A program made the translations under genes and the position numbers. This document shows positions 1 through 8,299 of a DNA stretch of 64,000 nt, in pieces. Location: positions 124,001 through 188,000 of the forward strand of contig NZ_JAIVFQ010000003.1 in NCBI RefSeq assembly GCF_020829495.1. The letters run 5' to 3'. Within the stretch, counting starts at the first letter, position 1; each line of letters begins with the position of its first letter. This DNA comes from Nostoc favosum CHAB5714. GTDB lineage: Bacteria > Cyanobacteriota > Cyanobacteriia > Cyanobacteriales > Nostocaceae. Below the pieces are notes generated by a model. It saw only the letters and a program-made list of their open reading frames with translations. It searched no databases and was not told the DNA's origin.

Positions 1-67
1 CAGCAGCAGGATTACCTGCAAACGCTATATTAGTGAAAGCATCAACCTGAGTAATGGTTTGTCCCAT
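1..67 (-). CDS. PhzF-family isomerase, N-terminal fragment (cut by window edge)
   Basis: Reading the minus strand from the ATG at 67 gives MGQTITQVDAFTNIAFAGNP and then AA before the window ends. The pattern 'xxQVDAFTxxxFAGNPAA' is the N-terminus of the PhzF family (phenazine-biosynthesis-like isomerases/epimerases of the diaminopimelate epimerase fold). An AGGTGA sequence lies a few bases upstream of the ATG as a ribosome binding site. Only 22 residues are visible, so the family is inferred from the N-terminal motif alone and the substrate is unknown. Confidence 0.7.
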   Translation of the reverse strand, partial: MGQTITQVDAFTNIAFAGNPAA

Positions 68-558
68 TAGAGTCACCTTGAAAATTAGACAGGATTATAT
101 TTATCAGCAGTGCGTTAAGGATTTATGTTGACCATTGCCATTATTCTGAGGCGGGTATCATTTGTAAGGGTAGCACAGCCGTGATACTAAAGCGCGTGTT
201 ACATCCAAACTAGAACCGCCATATACAGCAATACAGTTCAGTTAAGCATTTCTTTCTTCTCTTCCTTTGCGTTCTTTGCGTCCTTTGCGGTTCGTTAAAT
301 AATTCGTAATTCGTAATTCGTAATGGGCAACTCTTAGAGACGCTAAACGCGAACGCCCCGCAACGCTTTCGTAAATTTTGTTTTGTAATGGGGATTTAAC
401 CCCAACACAAAACAAAATTTTTATTGAACCGGGGGACTTAAACCCACGGAATTGAGTTAAAAAAATTGACTTTGACAAAGAATTAAGCCTTAACTGAACC
501 GTATTGCCATATACAGTACCTGATAAATTAGAAATACAATCTTCAAAAAATTGAGTCA
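68..558. other. Intergenic region with dispersed repeats, no gene seen
   Basis: A 490-base stretch between divergent genes. It holds copies of the AATTCGTAATTCGTAAT-type repeat near 299-325, a GC-rich mosaic repeat at about 326-380 (AGAGACGCTAAACGCGAACG), and AT-rich palindromic segments built around GGGATTTAACCCC and AAAACAAAATTTT. The open frame that runs through it on the minus strand translates the repeats and is not gene-like. Confidence 0.6.
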
Positions 559-579
559 ATGTCAAAGCGAAACGGAAAC

Positions 580-801
580 ATGACGATAAAAATCTTTAGA
601 AGCATCTTTGCTGCTGTCAACTTAGCGCTAATTTCTGGAGGATTAGTTAGTTGTGTTGAAGTACCGCAGCCACTTGCTCCAACTGAGCAACAAAAACCAG
701 TCCTACAACCTAACCAACAGCCTAACCAGACAAACCAGAACGACGAAGATGATGACCACAAAGATGGCGATCGCAAAAATGATAAAGACGATGACGATTA
801 A
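580..801 (+). CDS. Small putative lipoprotein with acidic Asp/Lys tail
   Basis: Small protein of about 73 residues. From the ATG at 580 it begins MTIKIFRSIFAAVNLALISG and continues GLVSC, a lipoprotein signal peptide with a plausible lipobox cysteine (LVSC), followed by a proline/glutamine-rich linker (QPNQQPNQTNQN) and a highly acidic, lysine-containing end (DDDHKDGDRKNDKDDDD). An alternative ATG at 559 adds seven residues before the hydrophobic core; I prefer 580 because the positively charged N-terminus then sits directly before the membrane segment. The function is not recognised; the acidic tail could bind cations. The downstream flank is a repeat block, so the gene stands alone. Confidence 0.5.
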   Translation: MTIKIFRSIFAAVNLALISGGLVSCVEVPQPLAPTEQQKPVLQPNQQPNQTNQNDEDDDHKDGDRKNDKDDDD

Positions 802-1089
802 ATAATTCGTAATTCGTAATTCGTAATTCGTAATTCGTAATGGGCTTCGCCCCGCTGCGCTAACGTAAATTTTGTTTTGCATTAGCGAACGCGAGTGCGT
901 CTCCAAGAGTTGCGTTAGCGAGTCCGCGTACTCTTACAGAGAAGCAAGCTACGCGCAGCGTCTCGTAGAGAGCGTCTGGGGATTTGAACCCCACCGCATA
1001 CTGCCTGTCTTGTTGGGGAATTAAACCCGCAAACTTTGTTAAATAAAGGCAAAACTATAACGTTTATCCTTCTCTTTGAGTTTCCATTT
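802..1089. repeat. Mosaic of short dispersed repeats
   Basis: This gap is almost entirely repeat. It contains five tandem AATTCGT units (about 803-840), then a GC-rich mosaic with GGGCTTCGCCCC, GCGAACGCGAGTGCGTCT and AGAAGCAAGCTACGCGCAGC modules (840-975), then TGGGGATTTGAACCCC and a TTGTTGGGGAATTAAACCC segment. The same modules recur at about 8663-8696, 24034-24077, 25392-25436 and 43374-43418. No gene is seen apart from a TTG-initiated upstream extension of the following peptidase. Confidence 0.6.
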
Positions 1090-2472
1090 ATGCTGATCCA
1101 ACAAACTTCTACTTCCTTAATCGATACTTTACGCCACCGACGGCAACGACTAGCCAACCTCATTGATTTTCCCGTAATTCTGTGGTCAGGTAGTAACAGT
1201 CCGCGCAACTTTCCAGCAAATCCCTTTCCGTTTCGCGCTAGCAGTCATTTCCTCTATTTTGCTGGACTGCCATTATCAAATGCAGCAATTCGTTTAGAAG
1301 GCGGCAAACTAGAACTATTTATAGACGATCCATCACCCAGTAGCGCTCTTTGGCATGGAGAAATGCCAATGCGCCAGGAAATAGCTCAGAAGATTGGGGC
1401 GGATGTGGCTCGACCAATGGCAGAATTAGAGTCTTGGGTAGAAGATGCTGCCACACTTGCTGTACAAGATGCAGCTACTTGGACGCAACAATCGCAGCTA
1501 TTAAATAGATGGGTTTTACCACAAAGTCCTCCCCAAGGAATTGACTTGGAGTTAGCTAAGGCGATCGTTTCTCTCCGCCTCACTCATGATGAAGGTGCAT
1601 TAACCCAGTTGCGAAAAGCTGCGGCACTCACTGTTGAGGCGCACAAAGCTGGTATGGCAGCAACACCTAAAGCCAAGCTGGAAGCAGAAGTTCGTGCAGC
1701 GATGGAAGGGGTAATTATTGCCCACAATATGACAACTTCCTACAACAGTATTGTCACCGTTCACGGTGAAGTTTTGCATAACGAACAGTATCACCATCCC
1801 CTACAACCAGGTGACTTATTACTTGCCGATGTTGGTGCTGAAACTGAGATGGGTTGGGCAGGTGATGTAACTCGCACATGGCCAGTTTCTGGTAAGTTTT
1901 CATCTACCCAGAGAGATATTTATAATGTCGTATTGGCAGCCCATGATGCTTGCATTGCCAAAATAGACCCTGGTACAGAATATGGGGATATTCATCTGTT
2001 AGCTGCTACGGTTATAGCTGAAGGTTTAGTAGAGTTAGGCATTTTACAAGGAAACCCTCAAGACTTAGTAGAAATGGATGCCCACGCGCTGTTTTTCCCT
2101 CATGGTATCGGTCATCTACTGGGTTTAGATGTTCATGATATGGAAGATTTGGGTGATTTAGCTGGGTATGAAGAGGGACGTTCTAGGAGCGATCGCTTTG
2201 GCTTAGGCTACCTCCGTTTAAATCGTCCTTTGCGTCCAGGAATGTTAGTCACAATTGAACCTGGTTTTTATCAAGTACCAGCAATTTTAAATGATGCGAA
2301 TGTTCGCTCAAAATATCAAAATGTAGTGAATTGGCAGCGTTTATCTGAATTTGCCGATGTGCGCGGAATCCGCATCGAAGATGATGTTTTAGTTACCACA
2401 GTAGGTAGCGAAGTTTTAACAGCCGCATTACCAAATGATGCCGATACTATAGAAAATTTAGTAGGTTGTTAA
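1090..2472 (+). CDS. pepP: Xaa-Pro aminopeptidase (aminopeptidase P family)
   Basis: A 460-residue M24-family metallopeptidase that removes an N-terminal residue preceding proline. The N-terminal part (DTLRHRRQRLANLIDFPVIL) is the aminopeptidase P N-domain; the C-terminal pita-bread domain carries the expected metal ligands: D in LLADVGAE, D in GDVTRTWP, H in FFPHGIGHLLGLDVHD, E in VTIEPGFY and E in GIRIEDDV. Length matches bacterial PepP. A frame open from a TTG at 1036 would add 18 residues derived from repeat sequence; the ATG at 1090 is preferred. It stands alone between a repeat block and a small secreted protein gene. Confidence 0.9.
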   Translation: MLIQQTSTSLIDTLRHRRQRLANLIDFPVILWSGSNSPRNFPANPFPFRASSHFLYFAGLPLSNAAIRLEGGKLELFIDDPSPSSALWHGEMPMRQEIAQKIGADVARPMAELESWVEDAATLAVQDAATWTQQSQLLNRWVLPQSPPQGIDLELAKAIVSLRLTHDEGALTQLRKAAALTVEAHKAGMAATPKAKLEAEVRAAMEGVIIAHNMTTSYNSIVTVHGEVLHNEQYHHPLQPGDLLLADVGAETEMGWAGDVTRTWPVSGKFSSTQRDIYNVVLAAHDACIAKIDPGTEYGDIHLLAATVIAEGLVELGILQGNPQDLVEMDAHALFFPHGIGHLLGLDVHDMEDLGDLAGYEEGRSRSDRFGLGYLRLNRPLRPGMLVTIEPGFYQVPAILNDANVRSKYQNVVNWQRLSEFADVRGIRIEDDVLVTTVGSEVLTAALPNDADTIENLVGC

Positions 2473-2525
2473 TCTGTGCATCATGCCTTGCTAATTGATA
2501 GCGTAAAAGCATAGGATGTTAACTT

Positions 2526-3011
2526 ATGATCATAAAACCTATAAAATTACTACTCAACGGAGTTATTGTCAGCTTAGGACTATTACCATTATTAGCTCAA
2601 GCACAGCAGCCAGTTTCTGATACCCAAGTTGCGGCGATGGTAGAGGCATTGCGACAAGCTGCACCGCAGACAAAAAATCCCAGCGATGGACTTTACAGCG
2701 AATGGCAAGTTAAACCAGAAACCCTCAAAGGCTGGTCAAGAACTTGTCTCAAACGAGAACTAACACCGACGCAGTTTGAAAACAGCCCTGCGATCGCTCG
2801 CCAAGTTGTATCCTGTATCACGCGCCGTGAGTTAACCAATCAGTTCCGCACCACCAATAATAATGAAATTGCATCTGTGCGTGGTGCAGCTTGTTGGTGG
2901 ATGACTGGTAGCTATACAGGTTGTAACAAAGGCTTCACTGCTGAGTATGTGCAAAAAGTTGTGCGCTTTTATCAACAACAGCTCTCAAAACCAGCAGCAA
3001 ATCAACCATAA
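2526..3011 (+). CDS. Secreted conserved hypothetical protein
   Basis: 161 residues. A classical Sec signal peptide is visible (MIIKPIKLLLNGVIVSLGLL then PLLAQA with cleavage expected after AQA). The mature part has four cysteines (CLKRE, VVSCITRRE, GAACWWM, TGCNKG), suggesting two disulphides in the periplasm, and the stretch GAACWWMTGSYTGCNKGFT looks conserved. I recognise it only as a cyanobacterial hypothetical protein. It starts 53 bases after the peptidase stop on the same strand and could be co-transcribed. Confidence 0.7.
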   Translation: MIIKPIKLLLNGVIVSLGLLPLLAQAQQPVSDTQVAAMVEALRQAAPQTKNPSDGLYSEWQVKPETLKGWSRTCLKRELTPTQFENSPAIARQVVSCITRRELTNQFRTTNNNEIASVRGAACWWMTGSYTGCNKGFTAEYVQKVVRFYQQQLSKPAANQP

Positions 3012-3489
3012 AAGGGCAATTACAGCAGTTTTCAAATGAATAAAGCACGTGCAAACCTCTCTCCTTCTGGCTACCGTGTACACACAAGTCGGAAAACCTC
3101 ATCCACATTGGTTTGAATCTGGTAGGGTACGTTATGAACATTAGTCTTAACACACCAAAAATCTGGGATGGTGCGTAAGAGAGTGGCATAACATTAATTT
3201 AAGTAGAGATACTTGAACCTTTTACAGGGTAATGTAAGCTTTTATAACTAAGTATGTAATTCCTGGAGCTAGGACTGAAGATGCTAATACAAGTTCACAA
3301 GCTTCAGCTTGGCAATAGAACAAAAGTTCCAGATGCTCCTCCAGGAGTCTACTTATGAACTTGAACCTGAGGCACTAAAAGCTACAGGAGAAAGGCTTTG
3401 GAGAGATGTGAGAATCAATCCCGCAGTTCTCTAGGGAAGTCTCAGGAATATTTCTCATGAACTTAACCAAGATACTGAGAATAAATAGT
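3012..3489. other. Intergenic, possible gene remnant
   Basis: No intact gene. On the plus strand around 3320-3435 a short open stretch reads like the end of a coding sequence (ELEPEALKATGERLWRDVRI then NPAVL and stop), but it has no start and I do not recognise it. The remainder shows no feature I can name. Confidence 0.3.
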
Positions 3490-4021
3490 ATGAATGGAAA
3501 ATTCTTTCGTGCGCGTAAACCACTTGTATTTTCGATCTTAGCGATCGCAATGGGTGTTATATCATGTCCGCTTGATTGCTTATTAAACCCGAAGAACCCC
3601 ACCCCGCCAAAGCGTAGCTTTGTCTCCCCTCCCCGCTCTTCGGGAGGGGCTGGGGGTGGGGTGTAATGGCTATGGTTAGCATAACTATTTATGCGGACAT
3701 GATATTACTCAATCTGCATGGTCGGCTGACCCAATTAGAACAGCTCCAGGGGCGATAACCACCTTGGAGGCTGGCTGGGGGGCAGATACTCTAGCCGTTA
3801 GAACCACAGCATCCGTTATTGTTAATCCGGCGGGCTGCCCAGTTTTGGATGCCGGTTATGTAACGAGTACAACTGACCCAGGACGTACACTGTATCACGA
3901 TATTTTACGAGATGCTCTCTGGCGCAACTGGCCAGTTCAGCTCTTAATCAGTGGGCAGACAGGTGATTGTCCCTTTGGCAAGCCAAGAATAATTTCGGTT
4001 TTGATACTCAAACCGCAGTAG
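3490..4021 (+). pseudogene. Secreted protein gene interrupted by a 145-bp MITE
   Basis: The reading frame starting at the ATG at 3490 (MNGKFFRARKPLVFSILAIA then MGV) is a signal peptide cut at 3559. The sequence resumes at 3708 as TQSAWSADPIRTAPGA and runs in frame to the stop at 4021. Removing the inserted element together with one copy of its TTA target duplication restores one continuous frame of about 127 residues in which AWSAD is a natural signal-peptide end. The mature part (LEAGWGADTLAVRTTASVIV, then NPAGCPVLDAGYVTS) has two cysteines; its family is not recognised. As it stands the product is lost or needs a TTG start at 3764 without a signal peptide. Confidence 0.75.
3560..3704. mobile_element. 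145-bp MITE-like insertion with 12-bp inverted ends and TTA duplication
   Basis: The ends are exact inverted repeats: TATCATGTCCGC at 3560 and GCGGACATGATA ending at 3704. It is flanked on both sides by TTA (3557-3559 and 3705-3707), consistent with a 3-bp target duplication. The interior carries a GC-rich hairpin (CCCTCCCCGCTCTTCGGGAG followed by GGGCTGGGGGTGGGG), a motif familiar from cyanobacterial intergenic repeats. It has no coding capacity and must rely on a transposase encoded elsewhere. Confidence 0.75.
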
Positions 4022-4036
4022 GTATTGCTTGCGGGG

Positions 4037-4118
4037 TGACAAAATAGGCTATGCAGACAAAATAAGCCTGGGCATTGGGCAAGTGACAAAATAGGCTAGG
4101 ATGCAGACAAAACAAGCC
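4037..4118. repeat. Two imperfect direct copies of a 33-35 bp unit
   Basis: The unit TGACAAAATAGGCTATGCAG followed by ACAAAATAAGCCT occurs at 4037-4069 and again, with GGA inserted and one substitution, at 4084-4118, separated by a GGGCATTGGGCAAG spacer. It lies in the gap before ffh; no function is evident. Confidence 0.6.
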
Positions 4119-4141
4119 TCATAGCCCACATATTAACATTG

Positions 4142-4171
4142 AGTAGGGGTGTACATCTGTGCGCCCCTACC
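4142..4171. repeat. Imperfect palindrome of the GTAGGGG...CCCCTAC family
   Basis: GTAGGGGTGTACATCTGTGC followed by GCCCCTAC folds into a hairpin. Related copies sit at about 6752-6781 and 31584-31612, so this is a dispersed intergenic palindrome rather than a gene-specific terminator. Confidence 0.55.
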
Positions 4172-4356
4172 TTATTTAAATGAAAACTGATCCAGTCCCC
4201 ATGCCCTATGCCCAATAAAGGTAGGTATCTGATTACTACAGTCGGGGTGAAAAATACTAAGCTGGTAGATAGCACGTTTAAAATTTAGCGGAAATTCGGA
4301 ATCGCATTCATCGGCGGTTCAAAATTCCCCATTGGCGAACTACCTGTAATTACATT

Positions 4357-5823
4357 ATGTTTGATGCTCTATCTGACCGTTTAGAATCCGCCTGGAAAAA
4401 ACTGCGGGGACAGGACAAAATTTCTCAATCCAACATTCAAGATGCATTGCGCGAAGTGCGTCGCGCCTTGTTGGAAGCAGATGTCAATCTCCAGGTAGTC
4501 AAAGATTTTATTAGCGAAGTCGAAGCCAAGGCACAGGGAGCCGAGGTGATTACCGGCGTGCGACCTGATCAACAGTTCATCAAAATTGTTCACGATGAAT
4601 TGGTGCAGGTGATGGGAGAAGAAAATGTTCCCATCGCAGAAGCCCAGGAACAGCCTACCATTGTTCTAATGGCTGGGTTGCAAGGTACTGGTAAAACCAC
4701 AGCTACTGCTAAGTTAGCCTTACATCTGAGAAAATTAGATCGTAGCTGTTTGTTGGTGGCGACAGACGTATATCGCCCAGCAGCGATCGACCAGCTGGTG
4801 ACGTTGGGTAAGCAAATTGACGTACCAGTATTTGAACTAGGAAGCGACGCAGATCCCGTAGAAATTGCTCGACAGGGTGTAGAACGCGCTAGGGCAGAAG
4901 GTGTAAACACAGTAATTATTGATACTGCTGGTCGTCTGCAAATTGACGAAGACATGATGGCGGAATTAGCCCGCATCAAAGCAACTGTCCAACCCCATGA
5001 AACTCTGTTGGTGGTGGACGCGATGACTGGTCAAGAGGCAGCCAATCTTACCCGCAGCTTCCATGAGCAGATTGGAATTACTGGGGCGATTCTCACCAAG
5101 ATGGATGGTGATAGCCGTGGTGGTGCAGCGCTGTCAGTGCGAAAGATTTCGGGAGCGCCGATTAAATTTGTGGGCGTGGGTGAGAAAGTCGAGGCACTGC
5201 AACCCTTTTATCCCGATCGCATGGCATCGCGGATTTTGGGAATGGGCGATGTGCTAACCCTGGTAGAAAAAGCCCAGGAAGAGTTTGACTTAGCAGATGC
5301 TGAGAAAATGCAGGAGAAAATTTTGTCAGCAAAGTTTGACTTTACTGACTTTCTCAAGCAGTTGCGGATGCTGAAGAACATGGGTTCTCTGGGAGGATTC
5401 ATCAAGATGATTCCAGGGATGAACAAAATATCAGATGATCAACTCAAGCAGGGAGAAACCCAGCTGAAACGCTGTGAAGCAATGATTAACTCCATGACTC
5501 GCCAAGAACGCCACGACCCTGATTTATTAGCCAGTTCTCCCAGTCGGCGGCGGCGGATTGCTGCTGGCTCCGGCTATAGAGAGTCAGATGTGACTAAACT
5601 GGTAGGTGATTTCCAAAAAATGCGATCGCTCATGCAGCAAATGAGTCAAGGTGGCTTCCCTGGAATGCCCGGAATGTTCGGCGGTGGCGGCATGGGCAAC
5701 GCCTTCGCAGGCGCAGGCAATCGTCCCCCAGCCCCCGGATGGCGGGGTTATGGTGGTGACGCCACAGGCACGAAAAAGAAAAAAACCAAAGATAAAAAGA
5801 AAAAAGGCTTCGGCAATCTTTAG
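4357..5823 (+). CDS. ffh: Signal recognition particle GTPase Ffh (SRP54)
   Basis: 488-residue SRP GTPase that binds signal sequences of nascent chains together with SRP RNA and delivers ribosomes to FtsY. N-terminal helical N domain (MFDALSDRLESAWKKLRGQD), then the G domain with P-loop GLQGTGKTTATAKLA, DVYRPAA, DTAGRLQ and TKMDGDSRGGAAL, and the C-terminal methionine-rich M domain (residues ~330-440) with the RNA-binding SRRRRIAAGSG loop. The C-terminus is an unusually Gly/Met-rich tail (GGFPGMPGMFGGGGMGNAF) ending in a lysine-rich KKKKTKDKKKKGFG. It is followed after a repeat-filled gap by rpsP, a common bacterial arrangement. Confidence 0.97.
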   Translation: MFDALSDRLESAWKKLRGQDKISQSNIQDALREVRRALLEADVNLQVVKDFISEVEAKAQGAEVITGVRPDQQFIKIVHDELVQVMGEENVPIAEAQEQPTIVLMAGLQGTGKTTATAKLALHLRKLDRSCLLVATDVYRPAAIDQLVTLGKQIDVPVFELGSDADPVEIARQGVERARAEGVNTVIIDTAGRLQIDEDMMAELARIKATVQPHETLLVVDAMTGQEAANLTRSFHEQIGITGAILTKMDGDSRGGAALSVRKISGAPIKFVGVGEKVEALQPFYPDRMASRILGMGDVLTLVEKAQEEFDLADAEKMQEKILSAKFDFTDFLKQLRMLKNMGSLGGFIKMIPGMNKISDDQLKQGETQLKRCEAMINSMTRQERHDPDLLASSPSRRRRIAAGSGYRESDVTKLVGDFQKMRSLMQQMSQGGFPGMPGMFGGGGMGNAFAGAGNRPPAPGWRGYGGDATGTKKKKTKDKKKKGFGNL

Positions 5824-5912
5824 TCATTGGGCATTGGGCATTGGGCATGGGGCATTGATAATTTGCTAATGACAAATGACAAATGACTAATGACTAATGA
5901 CTAATAGCACCA
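5824..5912. repeat. Short tandem repeats (heptamers) between ffh and rpsP
   Basis: CATTGGG units at 5826-5853 and AATGAC(A/T) units at about 5868-5906. Such STRR heptamers are known from heterocystous cyanobacteria and occur at many other gene borders in this window (for example 17489-17512, 23977-24030, 25099-25140, 30000-30065, 56597-56640). Confidence 0.8.
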
Positions 5913-5979
5913 AATGCTAGACGAGTGCTAAAATTAGCATTTCGGCATACTTACCAATTAGGAGAATGATTCTTCAACC

Positions 5980-6246
5980 ATGATCAAACTGCGCTTGAAG
6001 CGATTCGGTAAAAAGCGGGAAGCAAGTTACCGCATTGTCGCCATTAACAACCTCGCTCGCCGCGATGGCCGTCCCCTAGAAGAATTGGGATTCTATAACC
6101 CCAGAACCGATGAAGTGCGACTAGACATTCCCGGTATCGTCAAGCGACTACAACAAGGCGCTCAACCCACTGACACCGTCCGTCGCATTTTAGTAAAAGC
6201 CAATGTTTTTGAACAGGTCAGTGCCACAGCTACAGCCGCATCATAA
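5980..6246 (+). CDS. rpsP: 30S ribosomal protein S16
   Basis: 88 residues, the normal length. [20 protein letters not shown] is a textbook S16 N-terminus, followed by [16 protein letters not shown] and the C-terminal [13 protein letters not shown]16 is an assembly protein of the small ribosomal subunit. A GGAG ribosome-binding sequence lies upstream of the ATG. It overlaps or abuts the KH-domain gene downstream, the usual rpsP-khpA pairing. Confidence 0.97.
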   Translation: MIKLRLKRFGKKREASYRIVAINNLARRDGRPLEELGFYNPRTDEVRLDIPGIVKRLQQGAQPTDTVRRILVKANVFEQVSATATAAS

Positions 6247-6643
6247 TTCCGGAACAATATCCCCAACAGCTAGTCCCAACTATGTTGGGCTGGTTCAGTT
6301 TTTAGTGCAGCCGTTTTTGGAATCTCCAGAGACTTTAAGCGTCGATTGTGAAATTTCTCAGGCCCTCAACCGGGCTTGGATTCGCATCGCCTTTGAAAGC
6401 ACGGATAAAGGGAAAGTGTTTGGTCGAGGGGGACGCAATATTCAGGCGATTCGTACAGTAATTGCCGCCGCCGCCGCTGCTGCTGGGCAATCAGTATACC
6501 TGGATATCTACGGCAGCACTACGCCGGGCCGCGAGGGTATGTCTTTTGATGAAGAGACAGAAGAGCGATCGCCACCGCCGACTAGAAGAGAACCGCGTGG
6601 AAATGATGGGACTAAACCCATTGTTAAACCCCGCCTCCGCTAG
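6203..6643 (+). CDS. khpA: KH-domain RNA-binding protein (KhpA/YlqC type)
   Basis: Up to 146 residues. The central part [18 protein letters not shown] then SLSVDCEI-like residues and the KH signature [18 protein letters not shown] (GxxG loop GRGG) identify a single KH domain protein that binds RNA; in other bacteria KhpA pairs with KhpB. The C-terminus is a disordered, charged tail. The start is uncertain: ATG 6203 overlaps rpsP by 44 bases, and TTG 6209 or GTG 6221 are alternatives in the same frame; the conserved part begins only near 6281. Coupled translation from rpsP is likely. Confidence 0.85.
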   Translation: MFLNRSVPQLQPHHNSGTISPTASPNYVGLVQFLVQPFLESPETLSVDCEISQALNRAWIRIAFESTDKGKVFGRGGRNIQAIRTVIAAAAAAAGQSVYLDIYGSTTPGREGMSFDEETEERSPPPTRREPRGNDGTKPIVKPRLR

Positions 6644-6751
6644 GTTGAAACTAGAGAGCAAGTCTGAGCGGTTGTAGTTACCTCCGCTCAGAATTTTTGT
6701 AAAGATGGAAAGTAGCAAAAAGATTTTTGAATATTTTTTTGAACTCTTCAC

Positions 6752-6781
6752 CAGTAGGGGCATACAGTTGTACGCCCCTAC
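6752..6781. repeat. Imperfect palindrome of the GTAGGGG...CCCCTAC family
   Basis: GTAGGGGCATACAGTTGTAC followed by GCCCCTAC, second copy of the dispersed palindrome also seen at 4142 and 31584. It lies in the gap between the KH-domain gene and phoH. Confidence 0.5.
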
Positions 6782-6900
6782 AGCCAATTCATTTGTTGCA
6801 AAGATTTTTCCAAAATGTAAGTAATAAAAGCGTAATTTCGCCAAGAGCGAAAAAACATTAACCTTTGTCAAACACAGATCCTCACCAATTAAGAAATACT

Positions 6901-7854
6901 ATGGCAGGTGCCTTAACAATTCAGCTGCCCAATATTCCCAGTGCGATCGCTCTTGGGGGAGATGGAGAAGAAAATCTCAAAATCCTATCTCGGCAAACAG
7001 GAGCCACTTTAGTGCTACGCGGACAGGAATTAGTGATTTCTGGTACCGTTGGGCAAATTGATCTGGCTTCTCGATTAGTGCGATCGCTTGAAGACCTCTG
7101 GATTAAAGGCAATACTATTTCCAGTGCCGATATTTTAACAGCTCGTCAAGCCATAGATAGCGATCGGCAAGGGGAACTGCAAGATTTACAGCGAAATGTT
7201 CTCGCCAAAAGTCGCCGGGGTGAAGAAGTCCGTGCCAAAACCTTCCGCCAGCGTCAATATATCGACGCACTCCGTAGACGCGATCTTACCTTTGGTATTG
7301 GGCCTGCTGGTACTGGTAAGACTTATCTCGCTGTTGTTGTCGCCGTGCAAGCACTCCTTGCTAACCAGTTTGAAAAGCTAATTTTAACTCGCCCTGCCGT
7401 CGAAGCTGGTGAAAAACTTGGTTTTTTGCCTGGAGACTTACAGCAGAAAGTTAACCCCTATCTTCGCCCACTTTACGATGCTATTTATGAATTTATCGAC
7501 CCCGAAAAAGTACCCAGCTTAATGGAACGCGGTGTAATTGAAGTCGCACCACTCGCCTATATGCGGGGACGCACCCTCAATAACGCCTTTGTAATTGTGG
7601 ATGAAGCGCAAAATACTACACCCGCTCAGATGAAAATGGTTTTGACTCGTTTGGGCTTCCGTTCTCGGATGGTGATTACAGGCGACATGACACAAACTGA
7701 TTTGCCACTTCACCAACAATCTGGTTTAGGAGTGGCCTTACAAATTTTAAAACACGTTGAAGGTATTGCCTTTTGCGAATTTTCCCAAAAAGATGTTGTG
7801 CGCCATCCTCTAGTTCAGCGCATTGTTGCTGCTTATGAACAATACGAAAAATAG
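6901..7854 (+). CDS. phoH: PhoH-like ATPase
   Basis: 317 residues from the ATG at 6901. A small N-terminal KH-like region (residues ~5-70) precedes a PhoH ATPase domain with Walker A GPAGTGKTYLAV, Walker B VIVDEAQN and the family motif LTRPAVEAGEKLGFLPGDL. PhoH/YbeZ proteins are cytoplasmic ATPases linked to RNA metabolism and ribosome maturation, usually with the RNase YbeY. An upstream TTG at 6865 would add 12 residues; the ATG gives the expected N-terminus. It follows the rpsP-KH pair on the same strand. Confidence 0.92.
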   Translation: MAGALTIQLPNIPSAIALGGDGEENLKILSRQTGATLVLRGQELVISGTVGQIDLASRLVRSLEDLWIKGNTISSADILTARQAIDSDRQGELQDLQRNVLAKSRRGEEVRAKTFRQRQYIDALRRRDLTFGIGPAGTGKTYLAVVVAVQALLANQFEKLILTRPAVEAGEKLGFLPGDLQQKVNPYLRPLYDAIYEFIDPEKVPSLMERGVIEVAPLAYMRGRTLNNAFVIVDEAQNTTPAQMKMVLTRLGFRSRMVITGDMTQTDLPLHQQSGLGVALQILKHVEGIAFCEFSQKDVVRHPLVQRIVAAYEQYEK

Positions 7855-7889
7855 TCATTGGTCAAAAAACTGAGAAAGGATAGCAATTT

Positions 7890-8294
7890 ATGAGTACTAC
7901 TTTGAAAGAATTTTTAGCAGCTTGTGAGACTTTGGGAACTTTGCGTTTAATTGTTACTAGCAGCGCTGCTGTATTAGAAGCACGAGGCAAAATAGAAAAG
8001 TTATTTTATGCAGAATTGCCTAAAGGGAAGTACGCAAATATGCATACCGAAGGCTTTGAGTTTCACTTGAATATGGACAAAATTACTCAGGTGAAATTTG
8101 AAACAGGTGAAGCGAAGAGGGGTAATTTTACAACCTATGCTATTCGGTTTTTAGATGATAAACAAGAACCTGCCTTAAGCCTGTTTTTGCAATGGGGTAA
8201 ACCTGGCGAATATGAACCCGGTCAAGTCGAGGCTTGGCAAACTTTAAGGGATCAGTATGGGGATATTTGGCAACCTTTACCAGCAGAAATTTAA
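7890..8294 (+). CDS. ChuX/HutX-like heme-utilisation family protein
   Basis: 134 residues starting 35 bases after phoH, with an AGGA ribosome-binding sequence. The pattern FHLNMDKITQVKFETGEA and the C-terminal LSLFLQWGKPGEYEPGQVEA followed by WQTLRDQYGDIWQPLP resemble the ChuX/HutX fold, whose members bind heme-like molecules in the cytoplasm. The assignment rests on recall of this C-terminal signature; the ligand is unknown. It converges on the BMC gene at 8300 with only five bases between. Confidence 0.55.
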   Translation: MSTTLKEFLAACETLGTLRLIVTSSAAVLEARGKIEKLFYAELPKGKYANMHTEGFEFHLNMDKITQVKFETGEAKRGNFTTYAIRFLDDKQEPALSLFLQWGKPGEYEPGQVEAWQTLRDQYGDIWQPLPAEI

Positions 8295-8299
8295 TACAG

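Noticed and set aside
242-565. Minus-strand frame of 107 codons
   Set aside because: It runs through AATTCGTAAT and GC-rich dispersed repeats and has no ribosome-binding sequence or family resemblance.
4590-4979. Minus-strand frame of 129 codons
   Set aside because: Lies fully inside ffh on the opposite strand, with no conserved motif.
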